From NCBI RefSeq assembly GCF_035046505.1, contig NC_089822.1:127158807-127222806 (forward strand): 64,000 nucleotides of DNA. Direction: 5' to 3'. The position numbers and the translations under genes were made by a program. Positions 1-11,639 of the stretch are shown here, one piece after another. Below the pieces are notes generated by a model. That model made no database searches. It was given only the letters and a program-made list of their open reading frames with translations, and had not been told where the DNA came from. The DNA is from Tiliqua scincoides (lineage: Eukaryota; Chordata; Lepidosauria; Squamata; Scincidae). The first letter of the stretch is position 1. Each line of letters starts with the position of its first letter.

Positions 1-1120
1 AGCTTGTACTCATACTTACCTATCAATGCTATACTTACCTGGATTTTGAAGTTGAGCTCTGTAACCCGTGCCGGGCGGGTAAGCTAGTTGTTATGGCCCC
101 TCTTTCAGGGTCAGATGAAGCAATGAATGGGGAGCAACCCAGAAAACAGGTTACTTGATATAGAAAAAAGTAAAGCAGCTTGTCTGCTATACTTGGCTGG
201 CCCCACGTCTGGGTGCCTGGTATAGCTACAATGGTGCTGAGAAGCAACTTGACCTTAAAGTCAGGTTGCTTATAAAAGCAGATGCAGTGAGAAGTCACAG
301 AGGCAGCCACCAGAAGTTACAATGCAAGGCTGCTTGAAAAGCATACAAGGCTATAGAAGTGAGGCTAGAACAGCAGAAAGTCAATGCAGAGGGTCTCTGC
401 TCGCTGCGTCAGATGTAGCAGTGAATGGGGAGCAACAAGGAAAGTCAGGCTGCTTGATATAAGAAAAAGCAAGAGTCCCTGTGCCCGGGCTAGAAGTTGC
501 AGGGGGTCCCTGTTCTGGGCGCCAGATGTAGCAGTGCAAGATGCTGCTTTGGGGAGCACCCAAGGCTTTTGGGGGCCTTGGTGCTTAGTGGGAGACACAC
601 AAGACTGTATCTTGTTGCCTGAAGGAGAGTGTTAAAGCGGAAGCACTCTGAGGGTTTGAAAGTTAGAACTTGAGGAGCAAAGAGTTAGAGCAATGAAAAC
701 AACAACAGACATGTATAGAAGCGAGATGCAGAAGGAAGGCTTGATGCAGAAGGAAAGCTTCTGGGATTCAGCCTTCTCTGACTTTTATTCCCTCTCAAAC
801 AATACACAACAGGCTGGGGTTTTCCATTCTCTGATCTTGTTTACAATACTAAACCATGAGTCAGAAATCTGCGTAATAGGGACATTACAAAAGGATGCTG
901 AGATTCACACTGGCTATAACTAGCTGGCTCTCTAGCTTAACCACAATCCACATTCCTAGATATGATTCTCTATAACATCTTCTTGTTGACAGGCTACAGA
1001 GCTTCAGACTCAGCATGTCACCAAGGCCGCGCAAGTTTGCTCTGTGCAAGTGCAAAGTGTGCTTTGCTTTATTGCCAACATACCAAGGCTAAGGCTAGCG
1101 CCTCCACATAAACACTACAT
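1..1120. repeat. Unclassified repeat-like stretch with internal duplication
   Basis: No gene is recognised here. The segment near 114-175 recurs imperfectly near 411-470, sharing the core gaatggggagcaac followed by a cttgatata block, and a third weaker piece starts near 520. This suggests a decayed interspersed repeat with internal duplications. Open frames on both strands here are short and show no recognisable domain. Confidence 0.35.
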
Positions 1121-2025
1121 ATAGAAATAAAATTTCAATTTTTTTCTCCACACATTCCTCTGTCAATCCCAGTAAAAAGGCTTCTGATCTCATTTGTATA
1201 TTTATTTTTAAATGTGTTTCATGTGATTAAGGCCACCTGGGGAGCTTTGTGAATGAGTGGGGATTTGAGTCTAACACCCCCAACCCTAATTCTCCTCTAG
1301 ACCCACTCCATTTTATCAATAGCCTTCTTAAACTGTGGAGCCAAGAACTGGACACCGTATTCCAAAGTTCAAACACTTCCAAGACATTCTCCTGAAAGCC
1401 TGCAAAGTTTTTATGTTGTGGGTGTGAAATATTGCATGATAAATAAAATGCAAGATATCCAACTAGAACACCTCCACATGAAGCCAGATAATCTCTAAAA
1501 TGTAAGAGAGAAAAGAGCACACAGGTTGAAGTTGGCATTTCAAACTACCTTTAGTTGGATTTGCTTGCTACCAGGACTCATGAAAATGAAAGAAAATCTG
1601 TGAAATGGGACTACCACTGAGCACAACTAGAATTTTAGAATTGCTTGGAAGGGGGTTAGGACTTTGTGCAGAGACACAAGCTGCACTTGCCATCATTCCC
1701 TCTTCAATACAATTGTTAAAGGTTGAGGCACTCTGTCTCCCTTTGCATCTGGTCACCCTACCTAAGAGTCATCAGAACCACCAGACTAGGAAGGCACTTC
1801 AAGCATTATGGCTGCATTGCAGATACCACTGAAAGTACTTAGAAATCCCCCACTGCACCCAGCAGCAACTGTAACATTTAAACCTCAAAACAATAGTTGG
1901 CATTTCTGGTGTGCCCTCCATCTACTACAGCATGCCCATGAGAACTCTCACATCTCCCAGCAGTGAAAGTTCGTTTTTCCATGTTCTTTCACCTGGAGAA
2001 GAAGCAGGAGACAGGGCCTAGGCAG

Positions 2026-2245
2026 TGGCATAGCTAGGGAGGGGTGGGGGCAGTCCATCTCAGGTACCAGCTTTGGGAGGGGTGACACCACAAATGACAT
2101 AAACATCGCTAACTTCGTGGAGGTTACAAGTAACCCCATCATGCCATATACCATTGGATGCATAATTTCCAGCAGAATGCAATGCAACAAATCTGAAGGA
2201 AATCTCCTTTTCATCAAAAGTTATGGCCAAAAAACAGGAACAAAA
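2026..2245 (+). repeat. Interspersed repeat beginning gtggcatagctaggg
   Basis: This segment shares its start and its later blocks (ccatcatg, gcataatttc, gcagaatgcaatg, ggccaaaaaacagga) with segments near 17967-18175 and 45685-45915. Related starts occur near 22690, 26830, 46310 and 63845. It is a dispersed, non-coding family whose class I cannot assign. Confidence 0.6.
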
Positions 2246-2464
2246 ATGCACGAAGCCCTATGGAAAGTGAAACCGAGCCATAGCGCGCGTTTACTCGCGA
2301 ATAGGCGGACTTGCCTTAGTCAGTCAGAAAGGGCAGGTGGAGAGGAATCCAATGACACCAGAATGGTCCCTATCCAATGAATGCAGCCTCCCAAAAACAG
2401 TTTAGCTCCTCCAGAGGCACGCACAGGAAGGAGACACACAGGACAGAGGAGAGACTTACAAGCC

Positions 2465-2560
2465 CAGCCCTATGCATGTCTACTCAGAAGTTAGTCCCAT
2501 TATAGTCAATGGAGTTTACTCCCAGGCAAGCGTGGATAGGATTGTCCTGAGGTTTGGTTG
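2465..2560. repeat. Short palindromic repeat
   Basis: The core has two inverted arms, agttagtcccattatag and caatggagtttactcccag, preceded by tctactcag and followed by cgtggataggattg. The same arrangement recurs many times in this window. It looks like a small inverted-repeat element; I associate it with squamate genomes. Confidence 0.6.
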
Positions 2561-3112
2561 CAGGTGTTTGGCTATGTCACCCCCCCCCCCCAGTTTGCAA
2601 CTGAGATGGAACTGCATGTTGCTCCCCTCACCTTCCCTCCTCCCTGCCTTCCTGGCTGCGATCTTGCCTCAGTGGGCTTGTGCACCAAGATCCTCCCCTC
2701 CAAACGTTGTCAGAGACATGCTAGCAAACCATACACAGTGCTGGGACAGACACACAAATCTGCTGGGGAAGGGGGCAACAGTTTGTGTGCCTACAACTGC
2801 AGCTGAATCTAAGTTGCTCACTGGGGTTACAAGCCTTTCCATGCTTACCTGGGAGTAAGCCCTATTGACTATAATGGAATGTAGTAATTAGCACAAGCCT
2901 GGACTTGGCCTTAGTATGTTGGCAACCAAGCAGAGCATACTCTGCTTCTGTGAAAGAGCACACGCGGCGCAGCCTTAGATAACATGCTGAGTCTGAAGCC
3001 CAGTAGCCTGTCAACCAGATGTTATAGAGATGTGCCCCTTATCTTAGTCAATAGAATATTGTGGTTAGTTAGTGAGCTGGGCAGATACAGCCGGTTCCCA
3101 GGCAGAGTGTAT

Positions 3113-3235
3113 ATTGGCAACCTTCAGTCTCGAAAGACTATGGTATCGCGCTCTGAAAGGTGGTTCTGGCATAGCGTCTAGTGTGGCTGAAAAGGCCAAT
3201 CCCGGAGTGAGCGGGCATAGTAACCCTCTTTATAT
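3113..3235 (-). mobile_element. 3' end of the SINE-partner LINE
   Basis: On the minus strand this is the last roughly 120 bases of the LINE seen in full context at 15.6-17.1 kb. It includes the reading frame for the terminal zinc-finger tail and the tail block ttggcaaccttcagtctcga (as read on +). It is severely 5' truncated. Confidence 0.8.
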
Positions 3236-3439
3236 TGCAAGGGATTGCAACATGTGTAAGAATAAATAAAGCTTGGTAGAGGTGGAGCAACTCACTCTCA
3301 GATCTGCTCCAGCCTCAAGCTTTGCTCCTGCATCTACATTCAAACCTGTCTGTTGTCTCATTCTTCGCTCTTGCACCACACCAAGCAGGCCCTGACTCTC
3401 GGGTCTCGGCCTGCTTCCCAAGTAGCATTGCACTGCTAC

Positions 3440-3580
3440 ATTGGGACATACTTCTGAGTAGGTAGGCACAGGATTGGGCTCCAAGGCTGTATTCCTATGC
3501 ACACTTTCCTGAGAGTAAGCCCTATTGACTATAATGGGATTTACTTCTGAGTAGACAGGCATAGGCTTGGGCTCTCAGTT
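3440..3580. repeat. Short palindromic repeats, about two copies
   Basis: Two adjacent copies or part-copies carry the arms gagagtaagccctattgac and ataatgggatttacttctga, plus the flanking caggattgggct block. Same family as at 2465. Confidence 0.6.
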
Positions 3581-3814
3581 GGCTGGCTGGCTGGCTGTGA
3601 TGGGTTCCCTGGGCAGGAAACTGAAGAGGGGAGCACATAAGGCAAGGCAAGGCATGTGAGGCGAGCAGTACTGAGCAGTACAGGCCTGGCCTGGCCTTGT
3701 AGTAGTAATCATCATCTCATCATTTATTTGTAATTCATGGATCCCTATTCTATTCCAGTTCCTAAATGTAAGCTGCAGGCTCTTATGATTGTCTCCAGCC
3801 CCCTGCACCTCTCA

Positions 3815-3900
3815 ATTTGTATATACACTTTCCTGGGAGTAAGCTCCATTGACTATAATGGGATTTACTTCTGAGTAGACAGGTACAGGATTGGGCTCTA
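3815..3900. repeat. Short palindromic repeat
   Basis: The arms gggagtaagctccattgac and ataatgggatttacttctga are near inverted copies. The outer caggattgggct block is shared with neighbouring copies. Confidence 0.6.
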
Positions 3901-4379
3901 AATTAGATATGCCTTTTAGATTTGTGGTCTCTTACAGAAGTAAGAGTAGTGGTGGTAGAAGTCTCCAGTGAGCTCTAAGAACATTTCTATTTCAGCAAGC
4001 CTTCTGATTTTGGTCCTCTTTAGCACCTGACACCTGCTGCTTTTATTGATGCGTTTATAATTTATTATAGTATTTTATGCGCTGGTGTGTTCATCAATGG
4101 ACCTGCCTGCAACTGTTTGCTTTTTTTTACATTGCATTTTACAGTTTTATTCTAGATGAATACATATGTAAATTGTAAGCCACTTGCTGTAAGCCCTCAG
4201 AAAAAAAGTGGGATAACACAACTTAGTTTAATTCATACAACTTATGGTCCAATCCTAACTTTCAACAAGCACTTGCTTTTTCAAAATATTAGCTAACATT
4301 TCTCACTCACTCTAACAAATAAAAAAGACCCAATTTAATTAATTTGATGTCCTTGCAGTTCAGGGAGGGGGCAAAATGT

Positions 4380-4900
4380 TCTTTGCACTGGGTAGCAAGC
4401 AGCTTAGCTATGCCACTGATGCTAGTGCAAGCCTAAATATGACAGCAACTGTTACCCTGCACATGCCCGATCTCATCTGATCTTGGAAGCTAAGCAGGGT
4501 CAGGCCTGGTTAGTACTTGGATGGGAGACCGCCTGGGAATACCGGGTGCTGTAGGCTTATACCATAGTCTTTCGAGACTGAAGGTTGCCAACCAAATATG
4601 ACGCTCATTTTCTGCATGAATTTCTATATTTATAAGGTTTTAGAGAGACTTAGGAGTGTGCTTGGTTTTCCATATTACTGTATCTAGCTGCCAATGCCAC
4701 ATGGGTGGGTAGACCTGGGCTCCGAAGACTTTTCCAGCCCTCTGCACCGCCCAATCCTGTTTTGCCCTTCCCTGCCCCCATTCTGCTAGCCCATCACCAC
4801 CCTCCCCCACTGTTTCACCCCTCCCCCTTTGCAAAGGGGCCCAGAAGAAACTTTGTACCCCCGGATAAAATCCCTCCTGGCAGGAGGATCATAGAAAAAC
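4380..4900 (+). repeat. Interspersed repeat copy, interrupted by a 5S SINE
   Basis: From gcctaaatatga onward this matches 44268-44590 over several hundred bases, including gtatctagctgccaatgcc and caaaggggcccaga. In this copy the block is split by the SINE at 4444-4593. The uninterrupted sister near 44.3 kb shows where the SINE entered. The family class is unknown. Confidence 0.7.
4444..4593 (+). mobile_element. 5S rRNA-derived SINE
   Basis: The head follows vertebrate 5S rRNA through the internal promoter region: gaagctaagcagggtc and tgggagaccgcctggg are both present. It ends at gctgtaggctt. A short tail (ataccatagtctttcgagac and the following bases) is the same as the 3' end of the LINE family at 15.6 and 57.4 kb. 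A perfect 9-bp target duplication, aaatatgac, flanks it at 4435-4443 and 4594-4602. This is a retroposed SINE, not a working 5S gene, although the pol III promoter boxes look largely kept. Confidence 0.93.
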
Positions 4901-4929
4901 GGGTGTGTCTCACATTGCCAGGAACTATA

Positions 4930-5015
4930 AGACTGCAATCCTTTCCTCGCTTTCCTGGGAGTCAGCTCCATTGACTCTGATGGAACTGACTTCTGAGTAG
5001 ACAGGAGGAGGATGG
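4930..5015. repeat. Short palindromic repeat, GC-shifted copy
   Basis: The core reads ctgggagtcagctccattg and then ctgatggaactgacttctga, the same inverted arrangement as at 2465 with several substitutions. Confidence 0.55.
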
Positions 5016-5019
5016 AGCC

Positions 5020-5560
5020 TGGCTGTGTCTGCAAAAGGCAGGCAATGCTGCTGCTGCTCTTCCTCTGCAGGTGGCCACGGGCTGTTCCCTCCTGCACCCA
5101 GTGTGGTGCTACTGAACGAAGCAATGGCCGGGTCACCCCGCCGCAGGCCAGGCCAGGGAACGGGCAGCACCAGGCGGGGCGGGAGCGCGGCTCTCCCGAA
5201 AGGCGCCGGGGAGTGGCCGAGAAGGCGGAGGGATGGAGTCCGAGCCGAGGCAGGGACCAGGGAGACCGCCAAGCAGGGAAGGAGGGACGGCAGAGCGCCG
5301 GGGGACTGCATCCCGCAGTGCAGGGCAGGAGCAGAGCGAGAGCCGCTTGCTGGCGCCTCGGTACCCGCAGGGCAGAGCCGGGAGCCCGACCCCCTGCTCG
5401 AACGGTAGGTGGCTCGCCCCGGGTCTCCGCACTGGACCTGGCAGCAGGAGGCGCCTCCCTGGGACCGTCGGGGGCTGCAGGCTGGCTGGGGGAAGGGGCG
5501 GCACTGGGGGGCTTTGGATCTTTGCCCAAGTGGGGAACAAGAAGCCCCCCTGAAGAGCCC
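5020..5560. promoter_or_regulatory. CpG-rich island, likely SOAT2 promoter and 5' untranslated exon
   Basis: CpG density rises sharply from about 5100 to 5560, unlike the surrounding DNA, and long open frames appear on both strands, as expected from base composition alone. A good donor site, aacg|gtaggt, lies near 5404. The first SOAT2 coding exon lies about 0.9 kb downstream, behind an acceptor at 6241-6242. I infer a promoter and a non-coding first exon. No TATA box was identified. Confidence 0.5.
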
Positions 5561-6242
5561 CCCTGCCCTGAAGACAAGCCCCCCCTCGGGGGAGAAGTGA
5601 AGTCTGTGCTTGTGGAGCTCCCCCTTCTCCCAGCAGGGGGCTGGCAAAAGTGGGTCGCATCATGTCCTGCAAAGCCCTCCAGCTGGGGAAGGGGACTGGT
5701 GGGACGGGCGCCCGTTTCTGGACTTGGAATGACTGACAGGTGAGCGGGGTGCAGGCCGGACAGCCCTGGCTCTGGACAGCACCCCAGAATGGTGCCACTC
5801 AGCCCTGGAAGGTGTATCCTGAACAGCCCTGCAGAGGTTGTTGGGGGGGGGGGGGTGACACCTGTGTGAGTAGGTAAGACTTTTAGGGTCCAACTAGATG
5901 TGACAGCCATTTCCCCCCAGCATATACGCAACAGGAACAAAATGTGTACACCTGTGGGCTGGGCAGAAATGGGGTCATCACATTGTTTGGCCCTGTGTGG
6001 GTGTTTGCTTTATTATAAGTAGTAGCTGCAGGGGAATCTGGTGCAGATCAAGACTTATTTTAGGAAAAGGAAAAAAACAAAACAAAACACCAGCGTGCCT
6101 CAAGTGCCTTCCCAAGGTTGGAGGTTCTCTGCCAAAGGGCAGAGATCAGTCCTGTGGTCCAATGTCTTTGTCTGGATGAGGGTCACTGCCCTAATGAGCG
6201 ACAAAACCAACATTCCACATGGGGACTTGACTCAGATTTCAG

Positions 6243-6387
6243 GGAGTCATCTGAGCAAACCAGATTGCCAAATGAAAGCTTCGCTGGTGCAGTTCTAAAT
6301 GTGATCCTAACATGGAGCCAAGTGAGAGGCAAAGAGTACCAAAGGAGCCAGCCAAGAATGAAGAGGGGCTGCAGCAAATGCCCAGCG
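6243..6387 (+). pseudogene. SOAT2: SOAT2 exon 1 (5' UTR end and first coding part)
   Basis: An acceptor (gatttcag) ends at 6242. The ATG at 6312 has a good context (aacATGg) and begins MEPSERQRVP, resembling the MEP start of mammalian SOAT2. The donor g|gtgagg follows 6387, giving 76 coding bases and phase 1, which fits exon 2. The N-terminus is poorly conserved in this family, so the assignment rests on phase, position and the MEP start. Confidence 0.65.
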
Positions 6388-7054
6388 GTGAGGAGGCATC
6401 TCGGGGGCAGGTCCAGGGCATTACTAAGTGCAGTAAGGAAAGCCTGAAATGCTTTGCTGCAAATGAGCAGAACTGCAAAGGTGCCCAATATTATTTATTA
6501 TTTGGTGACTGCTTAAGACAGCTTTTTACAGGGACAGCCCTTGTGTTGCAGCAGCAGATTCAGGAGTATCTTTGCTTAATACTACCTTGGTGCAGATATA
6601 ATTTTTGCTGGGTTAAGGCAGTGGCAGGGAGGAGAAGAGAGACTGAAGTGGAGTGGGGCACCGAAGAAGCTGTACAAGCAAAAGCACAGGGTCCTAGAGG
6701 TAGAAGAGAGGCTGCCTCATTAAAAAAAAAAATGGGCCTGGGGTGCAGCTGTAACTTGTAATCACAGTAATTGATTGAGAAGTGGAGATGGAGGGAGGTT
6801 AGGGGAATACAACAGGGGGTGGTTGGCTGGCCCAGTTATGAGAACAAGAGAGGTTGGAGGAGTTGGTATTGCCTGGAAATGGGGTTAGCCTTGATGTGTG
6901 TGGAAGGTGTGCATTTTTAATACTTGGCCTAGAATCTAGCATATTAGAGTTAGAAGACATATTTGGAGGTCTTCTAATCCAACCCCCCTGCTCTGTGCAA
7001 GCACTATTGTCTTGGAAATAGAAAGGGTTGGAGGTCTAGGACAATTAATCCATA

Positions 7055-10000
7055 AAATTTGAAGAAATTGAAGAAATTTATTATATAACCAATTGGTCAT
7101 TACAATATAAGAACACATAAGCACATATAAAACAGGCAATAGCGGTTCAACCCTCCAGACACATCAAATAAAACTGAGTGCATTAAAACCTAACGTAGGA
7201 TAAAAGCATAAAATGTTAAAATGGTTCCGAAATGGAACAAACTTCAGTAATTTTCAAGATCTTACCAGCTAATAAGGAGAATAGGAAAATTTAAGATTTA
7301 GACAGCAGGAAATTGGCACGGATTTTCTTTGCCACAAGGGCAAAGCTAGCCACTTTATAAGTGACATCAGAGTTTGAGTCAGCAAGGAACCTGCAAATCA
7401 GGGCTGAGATGGATCTTTCTTGGAACAAGGAAATAATGTTGAATAGGTATTTAGATCTGGGAAGGTCGTATAAGGGACATTTTAATAAATAATGAGAAAC
7501 ATCCTCTATATCACCAGAATTACAAATACAAGTCCTGAGATGATAGGGAGTATTTTTATATCTGCCTTCAAGGACTGCAGACTGCATGCACTGAAAGCGC
7601 AGAGCCGTGAAGGCTTTGCGCAGTGCTGGCACTGTTAAATAGGATAAATAATTTTCTGAAACAAAAGATAGCTTGTGCAATGGAAGCCAGAATGAAAAAG
7701 ATGAAGTAGAGATGTCGCACAGGTCACGTCTCATATGGTAAAGTCGGATCTTATCTTTTACCAAAGCCTTAGCGTTTTTAGACAAATAGGAAGGCAAAGA
7801 GTCCGTGACAATGTCATATTTCTCCAAGATCTGTTTTACCAAAGTAGCCCAGGACAGCCGAGCAGAGTTGGAAAGTTGTTCTCTAAAACACATCTTGGGA
7901 AGACAGGAATCATCCATTGCTGCTAATTTGTACCAATACAGGGCCAGCGCAGTATGACAGTGGGCTTCTATGGAAATTAAACCTACCTCCGCTCTAAGAA
8001 GAGGGGATAAAATTTGCCTGGGGACGTTTAACAGTAAACATATAAAAGCATTTTGGGCAGATTCTAGTGTAGAGGTTTTAGAATAGCCCCAGATTTCTGC
8101 ACCAAAGACCATTTGGGAGATTATTTTCTTAGCAAAAACCTCTACCGCAGGAGTCACCAGATTACCTCCTTTAGTTCTCATAAAGTGTAGTAGGGATTGA
8201 GATGTATGAGCAGCTTTAAGCTTGGCCGTATTTAAATGGGGGGACCAAGCAAGTTGAGCATTAAAAGTAACCCCCAGATATTTAAATGCTCTACATGGCT
8301 TTTAACCATACGCTACTGGCTCCAATTACATTATAATGTGAAACCAGGCAGTCTCCTATCCAGAATGCTATCTGAGTCTGGTTCTTCTAAATGGTATAGC
8401 CAAATTAAATCAAAAATCGAATCAATTGGTTTTTCATTGGATTTTTTAAGTTTCTATCCATTCCCTGAAGTTTATCAAAGGGTAAAGCAAAGAATGCTAG
8501 ACATTGAGGCACAAAACCTCTTTGAACTTGCTTCTAGAATTTGCTTCCCTCTTAATTTCTCTATTCCGCTAAAGTATGGGCAAATGGCTCCTTATCTGAG
8601 TATTCTGATCAACCCCTCGGAATGTCGTGCAATCTCTTTGGCAAGATTCAATGTGTTTCCATCCAAGGTCACAGAAGGCAGATATAGGCAAATACCATAT
8701 AAAGAACGCCTCTGCCCTTGTAATTTGGGAAATGTTGAATCAATCATACACATTCTTTTTTATTGTCCTCGGCACACTAGATCCCGCCACACTTACATGA
8801 CTCCACTTCTCAGCAAAATGAATGGGCTTTCAGATAAGGCAAAACTGAAGTGTCTCCTAAATGACTGCTCACCAGATGTGCTAGAGGGAATTTCTAAATT
8901 TTTACTTTTGGTGATTTCCAAGCCTTCTTTAATGTAATTTGTCAAAAAGGTTGATATTTTATGTTGAACTGTAAATGTTTTATTAGTAATTTAGTATCTT
9001 AACTCCGTTTTTGATAAACGGGACTAGGACTAATTATGTTTGCTTTTATGATTTCTCTATCTATGCCTAATAAAGGTTTATTCATTCATTCATTCTAAAT
9101 GCTCTAAGTTGCTCAATATAATTATCATCAATTCTCCATATGTGCTTCTTTTTTTGTTTTCCAAAAAGAACCACTTTGGTCTTTTTATAGTTTATGGACA
9201 ATTTTTCCCGAACACAAAAGAAGCTCAATCTGGACATCAACCTACGTAGCCCAATAGAAGTAATAGAAAAAAGTGCAATGTCATTGGCGTACAAAAGAAT
9301 TGAAAGTTTGGTATCCTCTATCAGCGGAGGAAAAAACTCCGGTCCTTGAAGAGCATGTACAAGGTCGTTTATATAAAAATCAAAAAGAAAGGGAGCCAAT
9401 AGGCAACCTTGACGAACTCCCTTATCAGTGGAAATTTTCTCGGAAAGCATACCTGATGTCCCAAGTCTGACTCTTAAGTTAGTATCCATGTGAATCCTCT
9501 GTACTAAAAAAAGAAGTCTCCTATCAATATTAGTTGCAGACAACTTCTGCCATAGACGCGTTCTATTGATGGAATCAAATGCCGCAGTAAGATTAACAAA
9601 AACCGCATATAATCGTTTGTGGCCAATCTGAGTATATTTGTGGATCAGATGATGGATTACAAAGCTATGATCCAACGTAGACTTTCCCTTTTGGAAACCG
9701 GCCTGCTCTCTGGCAATGATCGAATTATCATTCCTCTTTTCTACCGGGTCGACCACCAAGCCAGCATCTCCTCCCATGATTTTGCATTCTGCTTCCCCAG
9801 AGCTCTGTACCATGGATGTCTGGCCGAATTGGAACGACGAGTCTTGTTCCCCTGTAATTCCTGGTTCCAATAGCTGTGTTGCTATGGAAATTTCTTCAAC
9901 CCTCGATATTGTGGCATCGCCTCGATGACTACAGAATCCTGCTCCATTTTGTCCATCTTCAGGATTTCTCTCCATGGTTTTGCCTTGTCATTCACCAAGT

Positions 10001-10265
10001 CAGTTTAAAGCAGGAGTCATTTTGGAACCTGAGCTTTGTAAACCTGCAAATCAGATCACAGGAAGGAGTCTATTATCTCCTTGGAGTGGCCTCCTTTGCC
10101 CTCTCCTTTTCAAAGTCCTTCTGACGCTATATATCGTGTTTCCAGTTTGAGTGCTTTGGATTCCAAAAGACCTTTATCTATAGCACCTACTACCCATGAT
10201 ACTTTAAATGTTATTTCTTGAAATATTGCTGGCTGGATTCATAAATCCTTGGACAATGACATAAA
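7055..10265 (-). mobile_element. APE-type LINE copy with inverted 5' part and nested LINE
   Basis: Minus-strand frames carry reverse transcriptase (AGFQKGKSTLDHS, AFDSINRTRLW, LLYANDIALF at 9082-9720) and the C-terminal domain with a cysteine-histidine end (7291-8181, CNSGDIEDVSHYLLKC). The AT-rich 3' end lies near 7055-7090. At 9728-10265 the + strand instead carries the ORF1 end and endonuclease start (NIAGW near 10222), so the 5' part is inverted. Another LINE is nested at 8294-9095. Stops and frame changes show it is dead. I cannot name the clade; it matches the 32.8-38.5 kb element. Confidence 0.82.
8294..9095 (+). mobile_element. 5'-truncated LINE 3' end nested in another LINE
   Basis: This encodes the C-terminal part of ORF2, ending in a CPCNLGNVESIIHILFYC zinc-knuckle-like block, and closes with aataaaggtttattcattca. 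An 11-bp target duplication, taaatgctcta, flanks it at 8283-8293 and 9096-9106. The host sequence is the minus-strand LINE of the same superfamily. Confidence 0.9.
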
Positions 10266-10485
10266 ATTTGAAAACAGAAAACAGCAAAGCACCAGCCCCA
10301 TAATCCTCTGGAAAGTCTGAGCAGATTAAAACAGCAGTATAACTGCTGAAACAGCACCCCAAAAATAAAACAGCAGAATGAAAGCAGCCGTCTTAAAGCA
10401 ATCATAAAAAAACAAAAAGCAACAAAAAATATGAGCAGGTCACACCTCTACCCTAAAAATCCAGCTGGATTAAAAATGTCTATAG

Positions 10486-11486
10486 CAGGGGTGCTCAATA
10501 AGTCGATCCCAATCTACCAGTCGATCGCCAGGCAAAATGAGTCGATCGAAGGCTTCTCTCCCGTCCACACATTCCTGGGAGTGAGCCCCGCCCTGGGAGT
10601 GAAGCATCCCTGGGAGTGAGCCTCGCCCTGGGAGTGAGCCCCATTGACTCTACAGGGGTGACTCATGAGTAGACCTGGCAGTGAGTAGACCTGGCAGGCT
10701 TCTCTCCTGTCCACGCATCCCTGGGAGTGAGCCCTGTTGACTCTCCTGGGGATGACTTACCTTTCCCCTGTTTTTGCACTGGTGTGTATGGAGATCTGCC
10801 CCCCCCAACTTCCATCTGTTGGTTCTGTGTGCAAGGGGTTTTGCACTGGTCTTGCTGTGATGTCTATATAGAGATATTCCCTCCCCCACACCTTTCCCTT
10901 GTTTTTGCACTGGTCTGTATAGAGATCTGCTCCCCCTCCCCACTTGTATTGGAATAAAGGAAATCTGGTGAGGAGGTAGGCTGTGGTGTCAGCAGTGGCC
11001 CCTTTAAGGGTAAGGCCTGGGCATCCAGCAGAGTGTGCTGCACAGCTGCAGCCACTTGAAGGCAATAGGGCCCTCAGGAATAAAAGAGCACCTGAGGCAG
11101 GAAGGGCTCCACTTATTTATGTGAGTCAGCCTTTTCCTACATGAAGATCTTTAAGTCCAAGTACCGTTCCACCATGACTGATGAACATTTGGAAGTGTGC
11201 TTGAAGCTGGCTGTCAGCAGCTACTGTTCGGGCTATGCATCCTTGGCTGATTCACTTCAGTGCAAGTCATCAAAGTAAACTCAAGTAATTACAAAAAATG
11301 TTTATAGTTAATTATGTTGTGTTGTGCAATATTGGCTCATGCGGTTATGCAAGGTACACCAACATACATTGTACACATAAATGTTATATGTTATGATGGC
11401 GTGAACATTGTAAAAAAACTGGTAGATCTCCGGGCCTTGCTGGGTTTCAAAGGAGCTCTCGAGCCAAAAAAGTGTGAGCACCCCTG
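10486..11486 (+). mobile_element. Non-autonomous hAT (Charlie-like) element, copy 1
   Basis: The ends are inverted: caggggtgctca at the left and tgagcacccctg at the right. The 8-bp target duplications are gtctatag (10478-10485) and ccctatag (11487-11494), with two mismatches. Near the right end a + strand frame to the stop at 11276-11278 reads CESAFSYMKIFKSKYRSTMT then DEHLEVCLKLAVSSY, the C-terminal signature of hAT transposases. The rest of the transposase is missing. It contains palindromic-repeat-derived sequence at 10560-10740. A second copy is at 42011. Confidence 0.88.
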
Positions 11487-11639
11487 CCCTATAGCCACTG
11501 CTGAAATACTTCTAATATGAAGCATTGGGGTGGGGGAGGGTAGTGGATGTTGTAACTGAGTTGACCTAGCCCTAGCAAAAGAAATAACCATGAACTCTAG
11601 GGTCTGTGTCTGCCCCCAGATCTCTTCTGCAAGCACTTC

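Noticed and set aside
4444-4593. A functional 5S rRNA gene
   Set aside because: It diverges at the 5' end, has a LINE-type tail and is flanked by a target duplication, so it is a SINE. The copies at 55620 and 56618 are likewise SINEs.
4786-5940. Long open frames on both strands near the CpG island (up to 384 codons)
   Set aside because: They overlap each other in several frames, show no recognisable domain, and are expected from GC-rich sequence with few stops.
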